Positions 1 through 8,808 of a DNA stretch of 64,000 nucleotides are shown here, one piece after another. The translations under genes and the position numbers were made by a program. Within the stretch, counting starts at the first letter, position 1. Every line of letters begins with the position of its first letter. The DNA lies in the NCBI RefSeq assembly GCF_004005995.1, contig NZ_CP034767.1, forward strand, positions 1,426,001 through 1,490,000. Direction: 5' to 3'. The DNA is from Devosia sp. 1566 (GTDB lineage Bacteria; Pseudomonadota; Alphaproteobacteria; Rhizobiales; Devosiaceae). The notes under the pieces were generated by a model. That model was not told where the DNA came from and made no database searches. It was given only the letters and a program-made list of their open reading frames with translations.

Positions 1-123
1 TCACGCTTTTCGCCGGCCAATATGTCGTTCACGGGCCTGTTCACCAACCAAGGCACCTCGCCTGCGCCCGAGATTGCCCCGGAGCCAGGCTCGGCCTTTT
101 TCACCCAGCTCTACGCCCCCTGA
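1..123 (+). CDS. C-terminal end of an unidentified protein (partial)
   Basis: An open frame enters from the left edge and ends at a TGA at 121-123, giving about 40 residues rich in Pro, Ala and Phe. No recognisable motif is visible in this tail, so no function is given. It reads in the same direction as the small membrane gene that follows 71 bases later. It could be the end of a secreted or surface protein, but that is a guess. Confidence 0.45.
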   Translation, partial: SRFSPANMSFTGLFTNQGTSPAPEIAPEPGSAFFTQLYAP

Positions 124-194
124 CATGAATCGGAACCCGGTTGGCGTCATGACGTTCCTGTCAAAACGCTGACACAGCAGCCGGGAGGCCTGCC

Positions 195-347
195 ATGCGC
201 CATCATTCTGTTCCGTTCGCGCCTAGCCACGAGTTGAGCATCCCGCCAGGATGGGTGTTTGTCGGCTTGCTGGTGGCGAGTTGGCTGGCCGTGATCAGCT
301 TGGCGCATCTGGCGCTCCACCTTTTCGCCCTCCTGACAGGCACTTGA
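195..347 (+). CDS. Small single-pass membrane protein, 50 aa
   Basis: This short frame starts at ATG 195 after a good ribosome-binding site (GGGAGG at 183-188). It encodes a polar N-terminus of about 18 residues with several His, followed by one long hydrophobic segment (about residues 20-47, WVFVGLLVASWL onward) that should span the membrane. It ends at TGA 345-347. The opposite-strand frame here looks like a shadow. The family is not recognised. Support comes from the ribosome-binding site and the clean transmembrane profile. It lies 77 bases upstream of the DUF2336 gene and could be co-transcribed with it. Confidence 0.5.
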   Translation: MRHHSVPFAPSHELSIPPGWVFVGLLVASWLAVISLAHLALHLFALLTGT

Positions 348-424
348 TTGCACCGCTATCATGGTGAACGTTTCCTTAAGTCTCCGTGACTTAGAACTTT
401 CTGCGCGTGTGTGCGGAGTGAGTC

Positions 425-1627
425 ATGGTTGGCTATCAGGAGTTCGTGTCGCTGTGTCAGTCCCCCGATAGCGAGGATCGAGGTCGCGCCGCACATTTGT
501 CGGCGATCGCTTATCTCAACCACCATGGTCCCGCCGATGAACAGGCCGCGCTTTATGCTGCCTTGATCGGTTTTCTGGATGATCCCTCGGTCAAGGTACG
601 CGCAGCGCTAGCCTATGGACTGCTTCACTCGTCCGACGCGCCCCGTCCGATCATCCTGGCACTGCTGCACGACAGCGCCGTGATCGCGCGCGCCGTGCTC
701 CAATATTCTCCCGTACTGATCGATGCCGACCTGTTCGGCCTGGTACAATCCGCCGAGCCCGGCCTGCTGCTGGCGATCAGCGAGCGCGACCGCATCAGCC
801 CGCGCCTGGCGGCGGCGCTGGTGTCCTGTGGCGACCGGCCCATTACGCTGCGGCTGCTGCGGCGAACGGAGATTGATTTGCCGGCGCCGCTACTCTCGAA
901 CCTGGCCGCGACGCATGGGGATGAAGCGCAGTTCCGCGGGGCGCTGCTGGCCCGCGACGACCTGCCGGCCGATGCGCGCCTGCTGCTGGTGCAAAAAATC
1001 AGCGCAGCCTTGCGCAATTGCCGCGTGGTCAAGGGATCGCTTGCCACCGAGCGGCTCAACCGCCTGCTCCGCAACAGCGAGGACACTGCGGTATCCTCGA
1101 TCGGGGAACGTGAAGCCGTTGCCGGGCCATCCAACTATGTTTCGGCTCTGGTGGAGACCTCGCGGATTAATGCTCGCGTCTTGCTGCATGCCATGGTCAC
1201 CGGTCACGTGATGTTTTTCGCCGCGTGCCTCGCCGAACTCAGCGATGTACCGCATGCCAAGGTGCTCGCCATTCTTGAGCGCGGCAGCCGGCCTGCGCTG
1301 CATGCGCTGTTGTCTCGATGTGGGCTGGGGCAGGGGGTGGGCAACCTCCTCGCCCGCCTTGTGCTGCATGCCCGCGCTACCGATCTTGTCGATGATGCTG
1401 CCGCTCGCCATTATGTGGTTACGGCGCTGACGGAAGAGTTGATCGCCGAGCATGCCGGTGTCATCCCGGCCGAGCTCGAAGAGGCTTTTGCATACCTCAG
1501 CGAGCAGAACATCCCCTTGGCACGCCAGGCCGCCCGCGGGGTCATGGCCGCCTTTGCCGAGGAAGCCAGCCTTGATCGCGCGCTGCCTGCCCCGGTGGTC
1601 GAGCCGATAGCGCTGCCCGCAGCCTGA
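425..1627 (+). CDS. DUF2336 domain-containing protein
   Basis: A 400-residue protein built of helical, HEAT-like repeats rich in Leu and Ala, matching the alphaproteobacterial DUF2336 family. Features include an early repeat with DDPSVKVRAALAYGLL (about residues 50-66) and a central segment with VETSRINARVLLHAMVTGH. Members are soluble proteins of unknown biochemical role. Some occur near regulatory or cell-cycle genes, but nothing here fixes a role. The ATG at 425 is preceded by GGAGTGAGTC, a reasonable ribosome-binding site. The gene is convergent with nadK, with only 4 bases between the two stops, and no hairpin terminator is visible. Confidence 0.82.
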   Translation: MVGYQEFVSLCQSPDSEDRGRAAHLSAIAYLNHHGPADEQAALYAALIGFLDDPSVKVRAALAYGLLHSSDAPRPIILALLHDSAVIARAVLQYSPVLIDADLFGLVQSAEPGLLLAISERDRISPRLAAALVSCGDRPITLRLLRRTEIDLPAPLLSNLAATHGDEAQFRGALLARDDLPADARLLLVQKISAALRNCRVVKGSLATERLNRLLRNSEDTAVSSIGEREAVAGPSNYVSALVETSRINARVLLHAMVTGHVMFFAACLAELSDVPHAKVLAILERGSRPALHALLSRCGLGQGVGNLLARLVLHARATDLVDDAAARHYVVTALTEELIAEHAGVIPAELEEAFAYLSEQNIPLARQAARGVMAAFAEEASLDRALPAPVVEPIALPAA

Positions 1628-1631
1628 ACCG

Positions 1632-2408
1632 CTAGAAGCGGAACTGCTCGCTCAGCACCCGCTCTTCAAGGCTGGTGCCGGGGTCGAACAACAGCGTCAC
1701 CCCATGCGAGCGATCTTCGTGCACGGTGACTTCGAGCACGTTCTGAAACTCGACATTGTCAGCAACTGCGCTGACGGGGCGCTTGGCCGCTTCCCGAGTG
1801 ACGAATTTCACCACCGCCCTGTTGGACAGGATAGCACCACGCCAGCGGCGCGGCCGGAACGGCGAAATCGGCGTCAAAGCCAGCAGTGGGGCCTCGATCG
1901 GCAGGATCGGGCCGTGGGCGGAGAGATTGTAAGCTGTTGAACCGGCGGGCGTTGACAGCAGCGCCCCATCGCAGATCAACTCCTCGAGCCGGATCTCCCC
2001 GTCCACGATGATCTGGATCTTGGCGGCCTGATAGGACGAGCGGAACAGCGACACCTCGTTGAGCGCCAGGGCTGTTTGCGTGTTGCCCGCCACATCGAGC
2101 ACCTGCATGGACAGCGGATAGATACGGGTCTGCTGCACGGCCGCCAGGCGCTCGTCGAGCCCGTCTTCGGAAAAGACGTTCATCATGAACCCGACCGAGC
2201 CGAAATTCATGCCGTAAACCGGGATGTCGCGCCGCATCACCTGATGCAGGGTTTGCAGCATCAAGCCATCGCCACCCAGCGCCACGACATAGTCGGTCTG
2301 GTCTATCGGGTAATCGCCGTAGCGCTGCCGCAGCCGCTGCGCAGCGGCCTCCGCGTCGGGAGTGCCATTGGTGACAAAGCAAATTCGAGGCGGGGCTGAC
2401 GCGGCCAA
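1632..2408 (-). CDS. nadK: NAD kinase
   Basis: ATP-dependent NAD kinase, which makes NADP in the cytoplasm. Family motifs are all present: [10 protein letters not shown] (nucleotide loop), [17 protein letters not shown] and [20 protein letters not shown]. The frame is open far upstream, across the tRNA-Thr gene, but has no ATG in its first part. A TTG at 2408-2406 with GGAG seven bases upstream gives 258 residues, the usual length for short rhizobial NAD kinases, and begins a few residues before the first beta strand (RICFVTNG). I therefore choose TTG as start. The longer 356-residue reading is rejected because it would read antisense through the tRNA. Confidence 0.9.
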   Translation of the reverse strand: MAASAPPRICFVTNGTPDAEAAAQRLRQRYGDYPIDQTDYVVALGGDGLMLQTLHQVMRRDIPVYGMNFGSVGFMMNVFSEDGLDERLAAVQQTRIYPLSMQVLDVAGNTQTALALNEVSLFRSSYQAAKIQIIVDGEIRLEELICDGALLSTPAGSTAYNLSAHGPILPIEAPLLALTPISPFRPRRWRGAILSNRAVVKFVTREAAKRPVSAVADNVEFQNVLEVTVHEDRSHGVTLLFDPGTSLEERVLSEQFRF

Positions 2409-2546
2409 AGCTGCACTCCAAAGGAAACGCGTCTGCCTAACATGTGAAGCAGGCCCGTGCCAGCAGTCTCGCGGGACCGCCGCTCCTGTGGGTCGCTGCA
2501 ATAGCCCATTGCCCGCAGGCGCCCGCAATGCTAGAGGGCCCTCGGC

Positions 2547-2622
2547 GCCGGTATAGCTCAGCTGGTAGAGCACCTGATTTGTAATCAGGGGGTCGCGGGT
2601 TCGAACCCTGCTGCCGGCACCA
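2547..2622 (+). tRNA. tRNA-Thr (anticodon TGT)
   Basis: A 76-base cloverleaf with acceptor arms GCCGGTA/TGCCGGC, anticodon stem CCTGA/TCAGG around the TGT anticodon, the TTCGAA T-loop and an encoded CCA end. It is the first of four plus-strand tRNAs in the window. It lies in the promoter-side region of the divergent nadK. Confidence 0.97.
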
Positions 2623-2760
2623 GAAAAACTCCCCAGCGGAGAGTTACGGCACTTACCAGACAATCCAAAACGAGCAGTTGAGCGGGCAAAAGCGCCGGTC
2701 ACAGCTTAGCCGTTCCCCTGCGCGCCAGACGCCGGCAGCCCCACTTCTCCACACGCACGA

Positions 2761-3141
2761 TCACCGATCCTGTTCGTCGCTCCAACCATTTGCCCAGAGT
2801 AGGCCGATGATTGCTCCCTTGCTCGATGGCAGGATGGCGAGGGGGATGATGATGGCGAGCGGTACGAGGACATAGATGTAGACAAGTGGGCTGCCAGCGC
2901 CCCTGAGCTCCATCTCCAGCATCACAAAGCCGATGATATGGCCCACCACCGTGATGACGAGGAGAGGCAGGATCAGGCCTACCCGGTAATTGGCGAGCGG
3001 CTCGCCGCACACGGCGCATTGATCAACCTGCTCAAGATAATGGTGGAAGAGCCAGCCCTCGCCGCATCGAGGGCAGCGGCACTTGATGCCGTTCCATATT
3101 GCCGGCCAGGTCTTCCTGGTTTCGCCGCTTGAGGAAGGCAT
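2761..3141 (-). CDS. DUF983 membrane protein
   Basis: A 126-residue protein with two CxxC pairs near the N-terminus (CRCPRCGEGWLF and CAVCGEPL), probably a zinc ribbon. Two hydrophobic segments follow (ILPLLVITVVGHIIGFVML and YIYVLVPLAIIIPLAI). This is the DUF983 layout common in Alphaproteobacteria, and the function is unknown. The start at 3141 is chosen because GGAGG lies just upstream; an in-frame extension to 3207 has no such signal. It diverges from the DMT transporter gene, and the two share an intergenic region with an inverted repeat. Confidence 0.85.
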   Translation of the reverse strand: MPSSSGETRKTWPAIWNGIKCRCPRCGEGWLFHHYLEQVDQCAVCGEPLANYRVGLILPLLVITVVGHIIGFVMLEMELRGAGSPLVYIYVLVPLAIIIPLAILPSSKGAIIGLLWANGWSDEQDR

Positions 3142-3306
3142 GGGAGGCCTCCATTTTGGATGGAGCGAACTTCCCGCTCCGCCACTCGCTCCCGGGTTCA
3201 ATTGCACGAGCTTACATCCGGCCGCCCCGAGTAATCACGTCAAATGTCATGCCTGGGGGCCGGGCGCTGTTTTTGCCGTTTGCTGTCGATAGTGTCTCGC
3301 TATGCT

Positions 3307-3324
3307 TGCTAATCCTGATTAGCA
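3307..3324. promoter_or_regulatory. Inverted repeat, candidate operator
   Basis: Perfect 7-base arms TGCTAAT and ATTAGCA around a 4-base spacer, between the divergent DUF983 and DMT transporter genes, 57 bases before the transporter start. The AT-rich symmetry stands out from GC-rich surroundings and fits a dimeric regulator site. No regulator gene is adjacent, so the protein that binds is unknown. Confidence 0.35.
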
Positions 3325-3380
3325 TTGGGAAACCGCAGAGACGGCATGCCGTTGGTCTGTCGCTCAACGCTTGGTTCCCC

Positions 3381-4355
3381 ATGTCCCCCGGTGTCATTCT
3401 CGCTCTTCTGGCCTACGGCCTGTTCTCCTGTTCCGATGCCTCGATCAAGAGCCTGGGCGGGGAGCTCAGCGTGTTCGAGATCGGCTTTTTCACCTCGTTG
3501 TTTGCCGTAGGACCGGCGCTTTTGAGCAAAGCCCGCAAGGAGCGCTGGCGCGACGTCTTGCAGTTCAACAATCCATTGTTGCTCAATATTCGCGGCCTTT
3601 CCGGCGTGCTTGGCTCTGGCTGCGTGATTTATGCCTTCACTCATGTGCCGCTCGCCGAAGTATATTCCCTGGCTTTCCTCGCGCCTATTTTCGTGGTGCT
3701 GCTGTCAGCTATGCTCCTCGCCGAAGCCATTCCGCGCTATCGCTGGCTCTTGCTGGTGCTTAGCTTTGTCGGCGTGCTGATCGTTGTGCGTCCCGGGTTC
3801 CGCGAATTGCAGCTTGGCCACCTGGCGGCGCTGGCCTGTGCCTTTTTCACGGCGACTAATACGGTTGTGCTCCGCTCCCTCGCGCCGCGCGAGCATCGGC
3901 TGAGCATCTTCGCCACGGTGACGCTCTACGCACTGGTCCTGAATGGGATCGGCATGATCATCTGGGGCAGCAGCCTGCCAACCTTGCCCCAGCTTGCGGT
4001 GCTGGCCCTGATCGGCACCATGGGCGGCGTCGGACACCTGACCTTTATTGGGGCCACCAGGCTGGCGCCAGCCAACCAGGTGGCGCCCGCCCAATATACC
4101 CAGATGCTGTGGGCCCTGGGGCTGGGGGCGCTGTTCTACGGCGAGTACCTGGATGGCATTGGCATAGTTGGGCTCGTCATCATGATCGGTGCGGGCGCCT
4201 TGAACCTGCTTTCGCCCGAGGCCTATGGCCGACACCTCAGCCTGAAGAGACATGGCGGCGCTGCTCAGCAGCCGAGCGAGGCCAAGGTGCTTGACGATAT
4301 TGCGATTTCGCAGTGCGCGATAGCCGGGTCGGGTCCGCAGCAGGCGAAGTCGTAA
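3381..4355 (+). CDS. DMT-superfamily transporter (EamA type)
   Basis: Inner-membrane protein of about 324 residues with roughly ten hydrophobic segments arranged as two EamA repeats, typical of drug/metabolite transporters that export or import small metabolites. The first repeat begins SPGVILALLAYGLFSCSDASIK, and the second contains LAALACAFFTATNTVVLRSLA. The frame extends upstream to 3099, but only from the ATG at 3381 does the protein begin with a transmembrane helix as in the family. The ribosome-binding site is poor. The hydrophilic C-terminal tail of about 40 residues is longer than usual. Substrate cannot be told from sequence. Confidence 0.82.
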   Translation: MSPGVILALLAYGLFSCSDASIKSLGGELSVFEIGFFTSLFAVGPALLSKARKERWRDVLQFNNPLLLNIRGLSGVLGSGCVIYAFTHVPLAEVYSLAFLAPIFVVLLSAMLLAEAIPRYRWLLLVLSFVGVLIVVRPGFRELQLGHLAALACAFFTATNTVVLRSLAPREHRLSIFATVTLYALVLNGIGMIIWGSSLPTLPQLAVLALIGTMGGVGHLTFIGATRLAPANQVAPAQYTQMLWALGLGALFYGEYLDGIGIVGLVIMIGAGALNLLSPEAYGRHLSLKRHGGAAQQPSEAKVLDDIAISQCAIAGSGPQQAKS

Positions 4356-4451
4356 CTACCGCAGTCTTGATCGCCGCCTGTGCTGAGTGACCGCAACCAA
4401 AGCTGCCTGCTGCCGCTTTACGCAAACTGCACGCGCAATGGAGAAAACGCG

Positions 4452-4793
4452 ATGATCACCAGAACAGCTTTGTCCCTCGCTCTCGCCGCCGTAATGGTCC
4501 TGCCAGGCGCCGCCTTTGCCCAGGAAGAGCACCGGATCGCCGGCAAGGCCGTTCCCGCCGATCAGGTGGCCGGGGTCCAGGCAAAATGCGACGAGATGCG
4601 CAAGGGCGAAACCACTTCCCCCGTGGCCGAGGCCGCAGCCGATGAGCCCAACAAGGAAGCTGGCGGCGAAGCGGCCGCTGACGCGGCCGTGGAACTCTCA
4701 AGCGAGCTTTGGACTGCAGACGGCACCATCGATCTGGAAAAGCTCTCGATCGAGCAGTGCAGCGAAGGCAATTTCGGCCTCGCGCCCAACTAA
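4452..4793 (+). CDS. Small exported acidic protein
   Basis: A 113-residue protein with a clear Sec signal peptide (MITRTALSLALAAVMVLPGAAFAQ, cleavage likely after AFA), so it should be periplasmic or secreted. The mature part is acidic and Ala/Glu-rich, with a low-complexity middle and two Cys (KCDEM and QCSEG) that could form a disulfide. GGAG precedes ATG 4452. The longer frame from 4380 adds residues without a ribosome-binding site. Family not recognised. It ends just before a strong shared terminator. Confidence 0.65.
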   Translation: MITRTALSLALAAVMVLPGAAFAQEEHRIAGKAVPADQVAGVQAKCDEMRKGETTSPVAEAAADEPNKEAGGEAAADAAVELSSELWTADGTIDLEKLSIEQCSEGNFGLAPN

Positions 4794-4817
4794 GCCCGGC
4801 ATCGAAAACACAAAAAG

Positions 4818-4851
4818 AACTGGAGTTCCGCGCCTGCGGAACTCCAGTTTT
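4818..4851. terminator. Bidirectional Rho-independent terminator
   Basis: A 14-base perfect stem (AACTGGAGTTCCGC / GCGGAACTCCAGTT) with a GCCT loop. It is followed by TTTT on the plus strand and preceded by CAAAAAG, which is T-rich on the minus strand. It lies between the convergent ends of the small exported protein and the quinoprotein gene, so it can serve both. Confidence 0.85.
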
Positions 4852-4855
4852 ACGT

Positions 4856-6157
4856 TCAGGCGCCGGTGATGCGCCAGATCACATCACCCACGTCGTCCGC
4901 CATCAGCACCGACTTGTCGGCAGCAATGGCCACGCCCACCGGCCGGCCAAAGGAGAACTTCTCGTCGGCCGACAGGAAGCCGGTGAGAATGTCGCGGGGC
5001 AGGCCAACTGGCTTGCCGTTCTCGAAGGCGACGAAACAGAGTTTGTAGCCGCTGAGCGTGCTGCGGTTCCACGAACCATGCTGGCCGATGGCCATGCCCG
5101 CTGGGAAGCCGGGCAGGGTACCTTCCGGCAGCCAACAAAGGCCGAGCGACGCGGTGTGCCCGCCCAGCGCATAATCGGGCGCGAGGGCCGTCGCGACCTT
5201 GGTCGCGTCCTGGGGCACCCGGTCATCTACGGTTTGACCCCAATAGCTGTAGGGCCAGCCATAAAAGCCGCCATCGCGCACTGAGGTCAGGTAATCGGGC
5301 GGGGTCTCATCGCCCAAGCCGTCGCGCTCGTTGACCACGGTCCAGAGCGAACCATTGCTCGGCTGCCAAGCCAGACCCACCGGATTGCGCAGACCACCGG
5401 CAAAGATGCGCGATTGGCCGGTCGCGAGGTCCAGTTCGTGGATGCAGGCGCGATCGATTTCGGCTTCCATGCCCGCGTCACCGATATTGCTGAGCGAGCC
5501 CACGGCCACATAAAGCTTGGAGCCATCGGCGCTGGCGATGAGGTTGCGCGTCCAGTGCCCGCCCGGCTTGGTGCTCATGAGCTTGCGGGGTGCCGCGGTG
5601 ATCTGGGTGGCGCCCGCTTCGTAGGGATAGGCCAGCACCGCGTCGCTCGCACCGACATAAAGCGTGTCGCCGATCAGCACCATGCCATAGGGCTGGCGCA
5701 CATTGTCGATGAACACATGCCGGATTTCGGCCACCCCATCCTCGTCCGCATCGCGCAAGAGGGTAATGCGATTGGGGCTCCTGCCCGAAGCCTTGGCGCG
5801 CTTCATCGTGCTCGACATCGCATGGTCGAACAGCGACTTCGGCTCCCCCGATTCGCCCATGGATTCCGCCACCAGCACATCGCCATTGGGCAGCACATGC
5901 ATGTTGCGCGGGTGGTCGAGCTTGCCCGCAAAGGCATTGACCTTGAGCCCGGCTGCGGCTGTCGGGGTGTGCCCCGGTTCCCAGCCTTTCGCCGTCGGCA
6001 TCTTGAGGGTTGGGATGCTGCCCTGTGGCTTTGGCGCCGGAATGGTGGGGGCAGTGCCGTAAACCGGCGGGCGGGGGCCGTCGCCCGAGTGGCGGACGGC
6101 AACGGCAACCGCGCCTACGGCGGCAACGACACGGGCGAAGACGGCACTGGTGTTCAT
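4856..6157 (-). CDS. PQQ-dependent sugar dehydrogenase-like (sorbosone dehydrogenase family)
   Basis: A 433-residue protein of the soluble glucose/sorbosone dehydrogenase beta-propeller family, predicted to oxidise a sugar or aldose in the periplasm with PQQ. The N-terminal hydrophobic stretch (FARVVAAVGAVAVAV) is a signal peptide or anchor. Propeller motifs include LDHPRNMHVLPNGDVLVAES, GGLRNPVGLAWQP, DGGFYGWPYSYWGQ and GRPVGVAIAADKSVLMADD. It shares the exported-quinoprotein theme with the PQQ alcohol dehydrogenase locus 2 kb away but is not in its operon. Cofactor and substrate are family inference; some members have no proven dehydrogenase activity. Confidence 0.8.
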   Translation of the reverse strand: MNTSAVFARVVAAVGAVAVAVRHSGDGPRPPVYGTAPTIPAPKPQGSIPTLKMPTAKGWEPGHTPTAAAGLKVNAFAGKLDHPRNMHVLPNGDVLVAESMGESGEPKSLFDHAMSSTMKRAKASGRSPNRITLLRDADEDGVAEIRHVFIDNVRQPYGMVLIGDTLYVGASDAVLAYPYEAGATQITAAPRKLMSTKPGGHWTRNLIASADGSKLYVAVGSLSNIGDAGMEAEIDRACIHELDLATGQSRIFAGGLRNPVGLAWQPSNGSLWTVVNERDGLGDETPPDYLTSVRDGGFYGWPYSYWGQTVDDRVPQDATKVATALAPDYALGGHTASLGLCWLPEGTLPGFPAGMAIGQHGSWNRSTLSGYKLCFVAFENGKPVGLPRDILTGFLSADEKFSFGRPVGVAIAADKSVLMADDVGDVIWRITGA

Positions 6158-6357
6158 TGACGGATCTCAACTGGCGGAACAGGTTAGCTCAAGCTAACGC
6201 CATTGCGACGGGTCGAACACCCCTGCAGGGAGCGATCTTGCACGCTTTTAGTGTTGGCTGGTCGCCGAGTTGCTTCCTGTAGCTCTCCCTAACCGCGCAC
6301 ATCGGAACAAAGGGAATCTCCAGTCGTTCCTGAAGGACACACACAGAGGAGACGACG

Positions 6358-6912
6358 ATGCGAATTCTAGCCCTAGCTGCCCTTGTTCTGATGTCCGGCA
6401 CGGCTTTTGCCCAGGACGCCGCTCCTGCCGCCGGTGGCGCGGCCCCGGCCGCAAACCCATCCGCCAGCACAACGGCGCGCACGCCGGTGGAGACGCCCCA
6501 GTTCATCGAACAGGCTGGCTTTTCCGGCACCTTTGAAATCGAGTCCAGCAAGCTGGCGCTGGAAAAAGCCGAGCGCGACGACGTCAAGGAATTCGCCCAG
6601 CACATGATCGATGAGCACACCGCCAATTCCGAAGCCCTGACGGATGCGGTAGCCGCGACCGGCATCGAGATTGCGGTGCCAACCGTGCTTGATCCGGTGC
6701 ATCAACAGATGATGGACACGCTTGAAGCCTCGACCGACTTCGACATGGACTATCTCAAGATGCAGTATCAGGCCCATCAGGACGCGATTTCACTGTTCTC
6801 GTCCTATGCCGAGGCTGGCGAAGCCGGCCCGATCAAGGAATATGCTGCAGCAAGCCTGCCCGCCTTGAACATGCATCTGGAAATGCTGCCCGAGGACGCA
6901 AAGCCCGAATAG
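6358..6912 (+). CDS. DUF4142 exported protein
   Basis: A 184-residue protein with a Sec signal peptide (MRILALAALVLMSGTAFAQ), an Ala/Pro-rich linker and a DUF4142 ferritin-like four-helix domain from about residue 45. Typical helices are seen, such as FIEQAGFSGTFEIESSKLAL and DVKEFAQHMIDEHT. Family members are periplasmic or outer-membrane associated and of unknown function, often stress induced. GAGGAGACGACG before the ATG supplies the ribosome-binding site. A strong terminator follows directly, shared with the convergent pseudoazurin gene. Confidence 0.85.
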   Translation: MRILALAALVLMSGTAFAQDAAPAAGGAAPAANPSASTTARTPVETPQFIEQAGFSGTFEIESSKLALEKAERDDVKEFAQHMIDEHTANSEALTDAVAATGIEIAVPTVLDPVHQQMMDTLEASTDFDMDYLKMQYQAHQDAISLFSSYAEAGEAGPIKEYAAASLPALNMHLEMLPEDAKPE

Positions 6913-6931
6913 GTCCTTTCCGCCTCTACAA

Positions 6932-6967
6932 AAAAGCCTGCCGCTCCCGAAAGAGCGGCAGGCTTTT
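6932..6967. terminator. Bidirectional Rho-independent terminator
   Basis: A 15-base perfect stem (AAAAGCCTGCCGCTC / GAGCGGCAGGCTTTT) with a CCGAAA loop, with A- and T-runs at its ends so that it works on both strands. It separates the convergent DUF4142 and pseudoazurin genes. Confidence 0.88.
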
Positions 6968-7015
6968 AATCAGATAGTGGCAACTCGACCCGGAAGAGCC
7001 GCGTAGCCAAACAGA

Positions 7016-7456
7016 TTATTCGGCCAGCTCAGCATACATGGCGTCGAAACGCGACTGTGCCTTGGGCGGAACCTTGACGCTCTTGGCTTCTTCCAGATTG
7101 GTCGGCTCGCCGACAACAACCAGGGCCACCATGCCCATGCCGAAGTGCGGAGCGCACTTGACGCCGTAAACACCTTCGGTGTCGAAGGTCACGGTGATTT
7201 CTTCATTGAGCTTGCCCTTAAACGGGGTAGCGCCTTCGGGCAGCATGCCGGCAATGGTTTCGGCGTTGTGGCCCTTGTCGGTGGGCACGAAGGTGACAGT
7301 GTCGCCAACGGCAATTTCGGTCAGCGCTGGCTCGAACACCATCGTGCCGTCCTCGCCCTTGTTGAGCATCTGGACCTGATGGTCAGCAGCGAAAGCGGGG
7401 AGTGCGAAAGCGGATACCGCTACGGCCGCAAGACCGAGAGTTTTGAGAATACGAAT
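7016..7456 (-). CDS. Pseudoazurin (type I blue copper protein), ATT start
   Basis: Periplasmic electron carrier of 146 residues. Copper ligands are visible as H63, C101, H104 and M109. After removing a 23-residue signal peptide these become H40, C78, H81 and M86, exactly the pseudoazurin numbering. The first in-frame ATG (7369) lies inside the mature protein and would remove the signal peptide. Upstream there is no ATG, GTG or TTG before three consecutive in-frame TAG codons. Initiation therefore most likely uses ATT at 7456-7454, five bases after GGAGG. The protein may accept electrons from the neighbouring quinoprotein/cytochrome c system, which is inference from proximity. Confidence 0.87.
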   Translation of the reverse strand: MRILKTLGLAAVAVSAFALPAFAADHQVQMLNKGEDGTMVFEPALTEIAVGDTVTFVPTDKGHNAETIAGMLPEGATPFKGKLNEEITVTFDTEGVYGVKCAPHFGMGMVALVVVGEPTNLEEAKSVKVPPKAQSRFDAMYAELAE

Positions 7457-7742
7457 TTTAGCCTCCTGAAGGAACTACTACTACAACCGGAAGTACGCCG
7501 TGGTGTTCCCGCATGTCAGTCACTTATCGAAAGTGAATGCCACCGGCGTCTGAGGTTCAGATAGGAAATGAAATGTGGTTTGCCAACCGGACCGCACCTG
7601 TGAACAGGTTCTTCAGCGCTTGCTCTCGCCCCCTCTATGACGCAAAAGCACGCATGATCCGTTTTCACAGAAATCCTAGCGCTACCACAGGTTTGGGCGG
7701 GGCGGTTCGCGTAGATTTGCCCACCTCGGGAGGGGGCCGGAA

Positions 7743-8717
7743 GTGACTATACCCTCTGTTTTCGTTGACAATTTGTCGCATAGCTATGCCGGGAAACTGG
7801 CGCTCGACAAGGTATCCCTCACCATCGCGCGCGGTTCCAGCTTTGCCCTGTTGGGTCCAAACGGGGCCGGCAAGACCACGCTGATCAGCATATTGTGTAC
7901 GCTGCGGAAGGCCGACAGCGGCACCGCCGAGGTGGATGGCATTGATGTCAGGCGCAGTCCGACGGCCGCGCGCAAGCGCATCGGGGTCGTGTTTCAGGAC
8001 TCCAGCCTCGATGATCGCCTGAGCGCCTATGAGAACCTCAACTTCCATGGCCTCGTTTATGGCATGCCCGCCCGCGACCGGCGGCAGCGCATCGGCGAGA
8101 TGCTGGCCCTGGTTGAGCTGGAAGACTGGCGCGATGCCATCGTGCGCAGCTTTTCGGGCGGCATGCGCCGGCGCCTCGAGATCGCCCGGGCGCTGCTACA
8201 CAACCCAGCCATCCTGTTTCTCGATGAGCCCACGGTTGGCCTTGATGCCCAAACGCGCGAGCGCATCTGGCAATATCTCGATCAACTGCGCCGCGAGCGC
8301 GAACTGACGGTACTCACCACGACCCACTATATCGAGGAGGTGGAGACCGCTGATCAGGTGTGCATAATCAACAATGGCGTCATCGTGAACCAGGGCAGTC
8401 CCGCCGAACTCAAGCTTGCCCATGGCCGGAGCTGGATCCATGTCGTGCCCAGGGACGACACTGTGCGGACGGCGATCCTTGCCCGTTTTCCCGAGACGCG
8501 GGATCTGGGCAGTAACCGCTTGGCTGTACCCGTTGCCGGCGATGGCTTTGTCGACCAGTTCCTGGCCAGCTTTGGCAGCCAACTCAGCGAAATGCGCCTG
8601 GAACAACCAAGCCTTGAAAGCGTGTTTCTCGCCCTGACCGGAACCGAGCTGCGCGACCGCGCTGCTGGCCGCCGCGATGCCGAGCAGGCGGCCGGCAGAA
8701 GGGCAGGGCGGCGATGA
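7743..8717 (+). CDS. ABC exporter ATPase of a PQQ alcohol dehydrogenase locus
   Basis: ATP-binding subunit of a DrrA/PedB-like ABC-2 exporter. Walker A is GPNGAGKTT, signature SFSGGMRRRLEIARALL, Walker B ILFLDEPTVGLD, and the switch His is in TTTHYIEEVE. The C-terminal Arg/Ala-rich tail is extra. The start codon is GTG at 7743, right after GGGAGGGGCCGGAA. It heads a plus-strand run with the permease, MoxJ-like protein, cytochrome and PQQ dehydrogenase. Families of this type are known beside quinoprotein alcohol dehydrogenases, where their cargo is uncertain. Confidence 0.88.
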   Translation: MTIPSVFVDNLSHSYAGKLALDKVSLTIARGSSFALLGPNGAGKTTLISILCTLRKADSGTAEVDGIDVRRSPTAARKRIGVVFQDSSLDDRLSAYENLNFHGLVYGMPARDRRQRIGEMLALVELEDWRDAIVRSFSGGMRRRLEIARALLHNPAILFLDEPTVGLDAQTRERIWQYLDQLRRERELTVLTTTHYIEEVETADQVCIINNGVIVNQGSPAELKLAHGRSWIHVVPRDDTVRTAILARFPETRDLGSNRLAVPVAGDGFVDQFLASFGSQLSEMRLEQPSLESVFLALTGTELRDRAAGRRDAEQAAGRRAGRR

Positions 8718-8808
8718 TCATGTCCGTGCCTTTCCTCCTCCCTCAGCGTCATCCGTGGCCATCGGCCGTTCAACCCCGCGCTGGCAAACCCCATCTGCGA
8801 GGCACAGC

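Noticed and set aside
2409..2702. N-terminal extension of NAD kinase to 356 residues
   Set aside because: It would read antisense through tRNA-Thr, has no family similarity and no ribosome-binding site. TTG 2408 with GGAG fits better.
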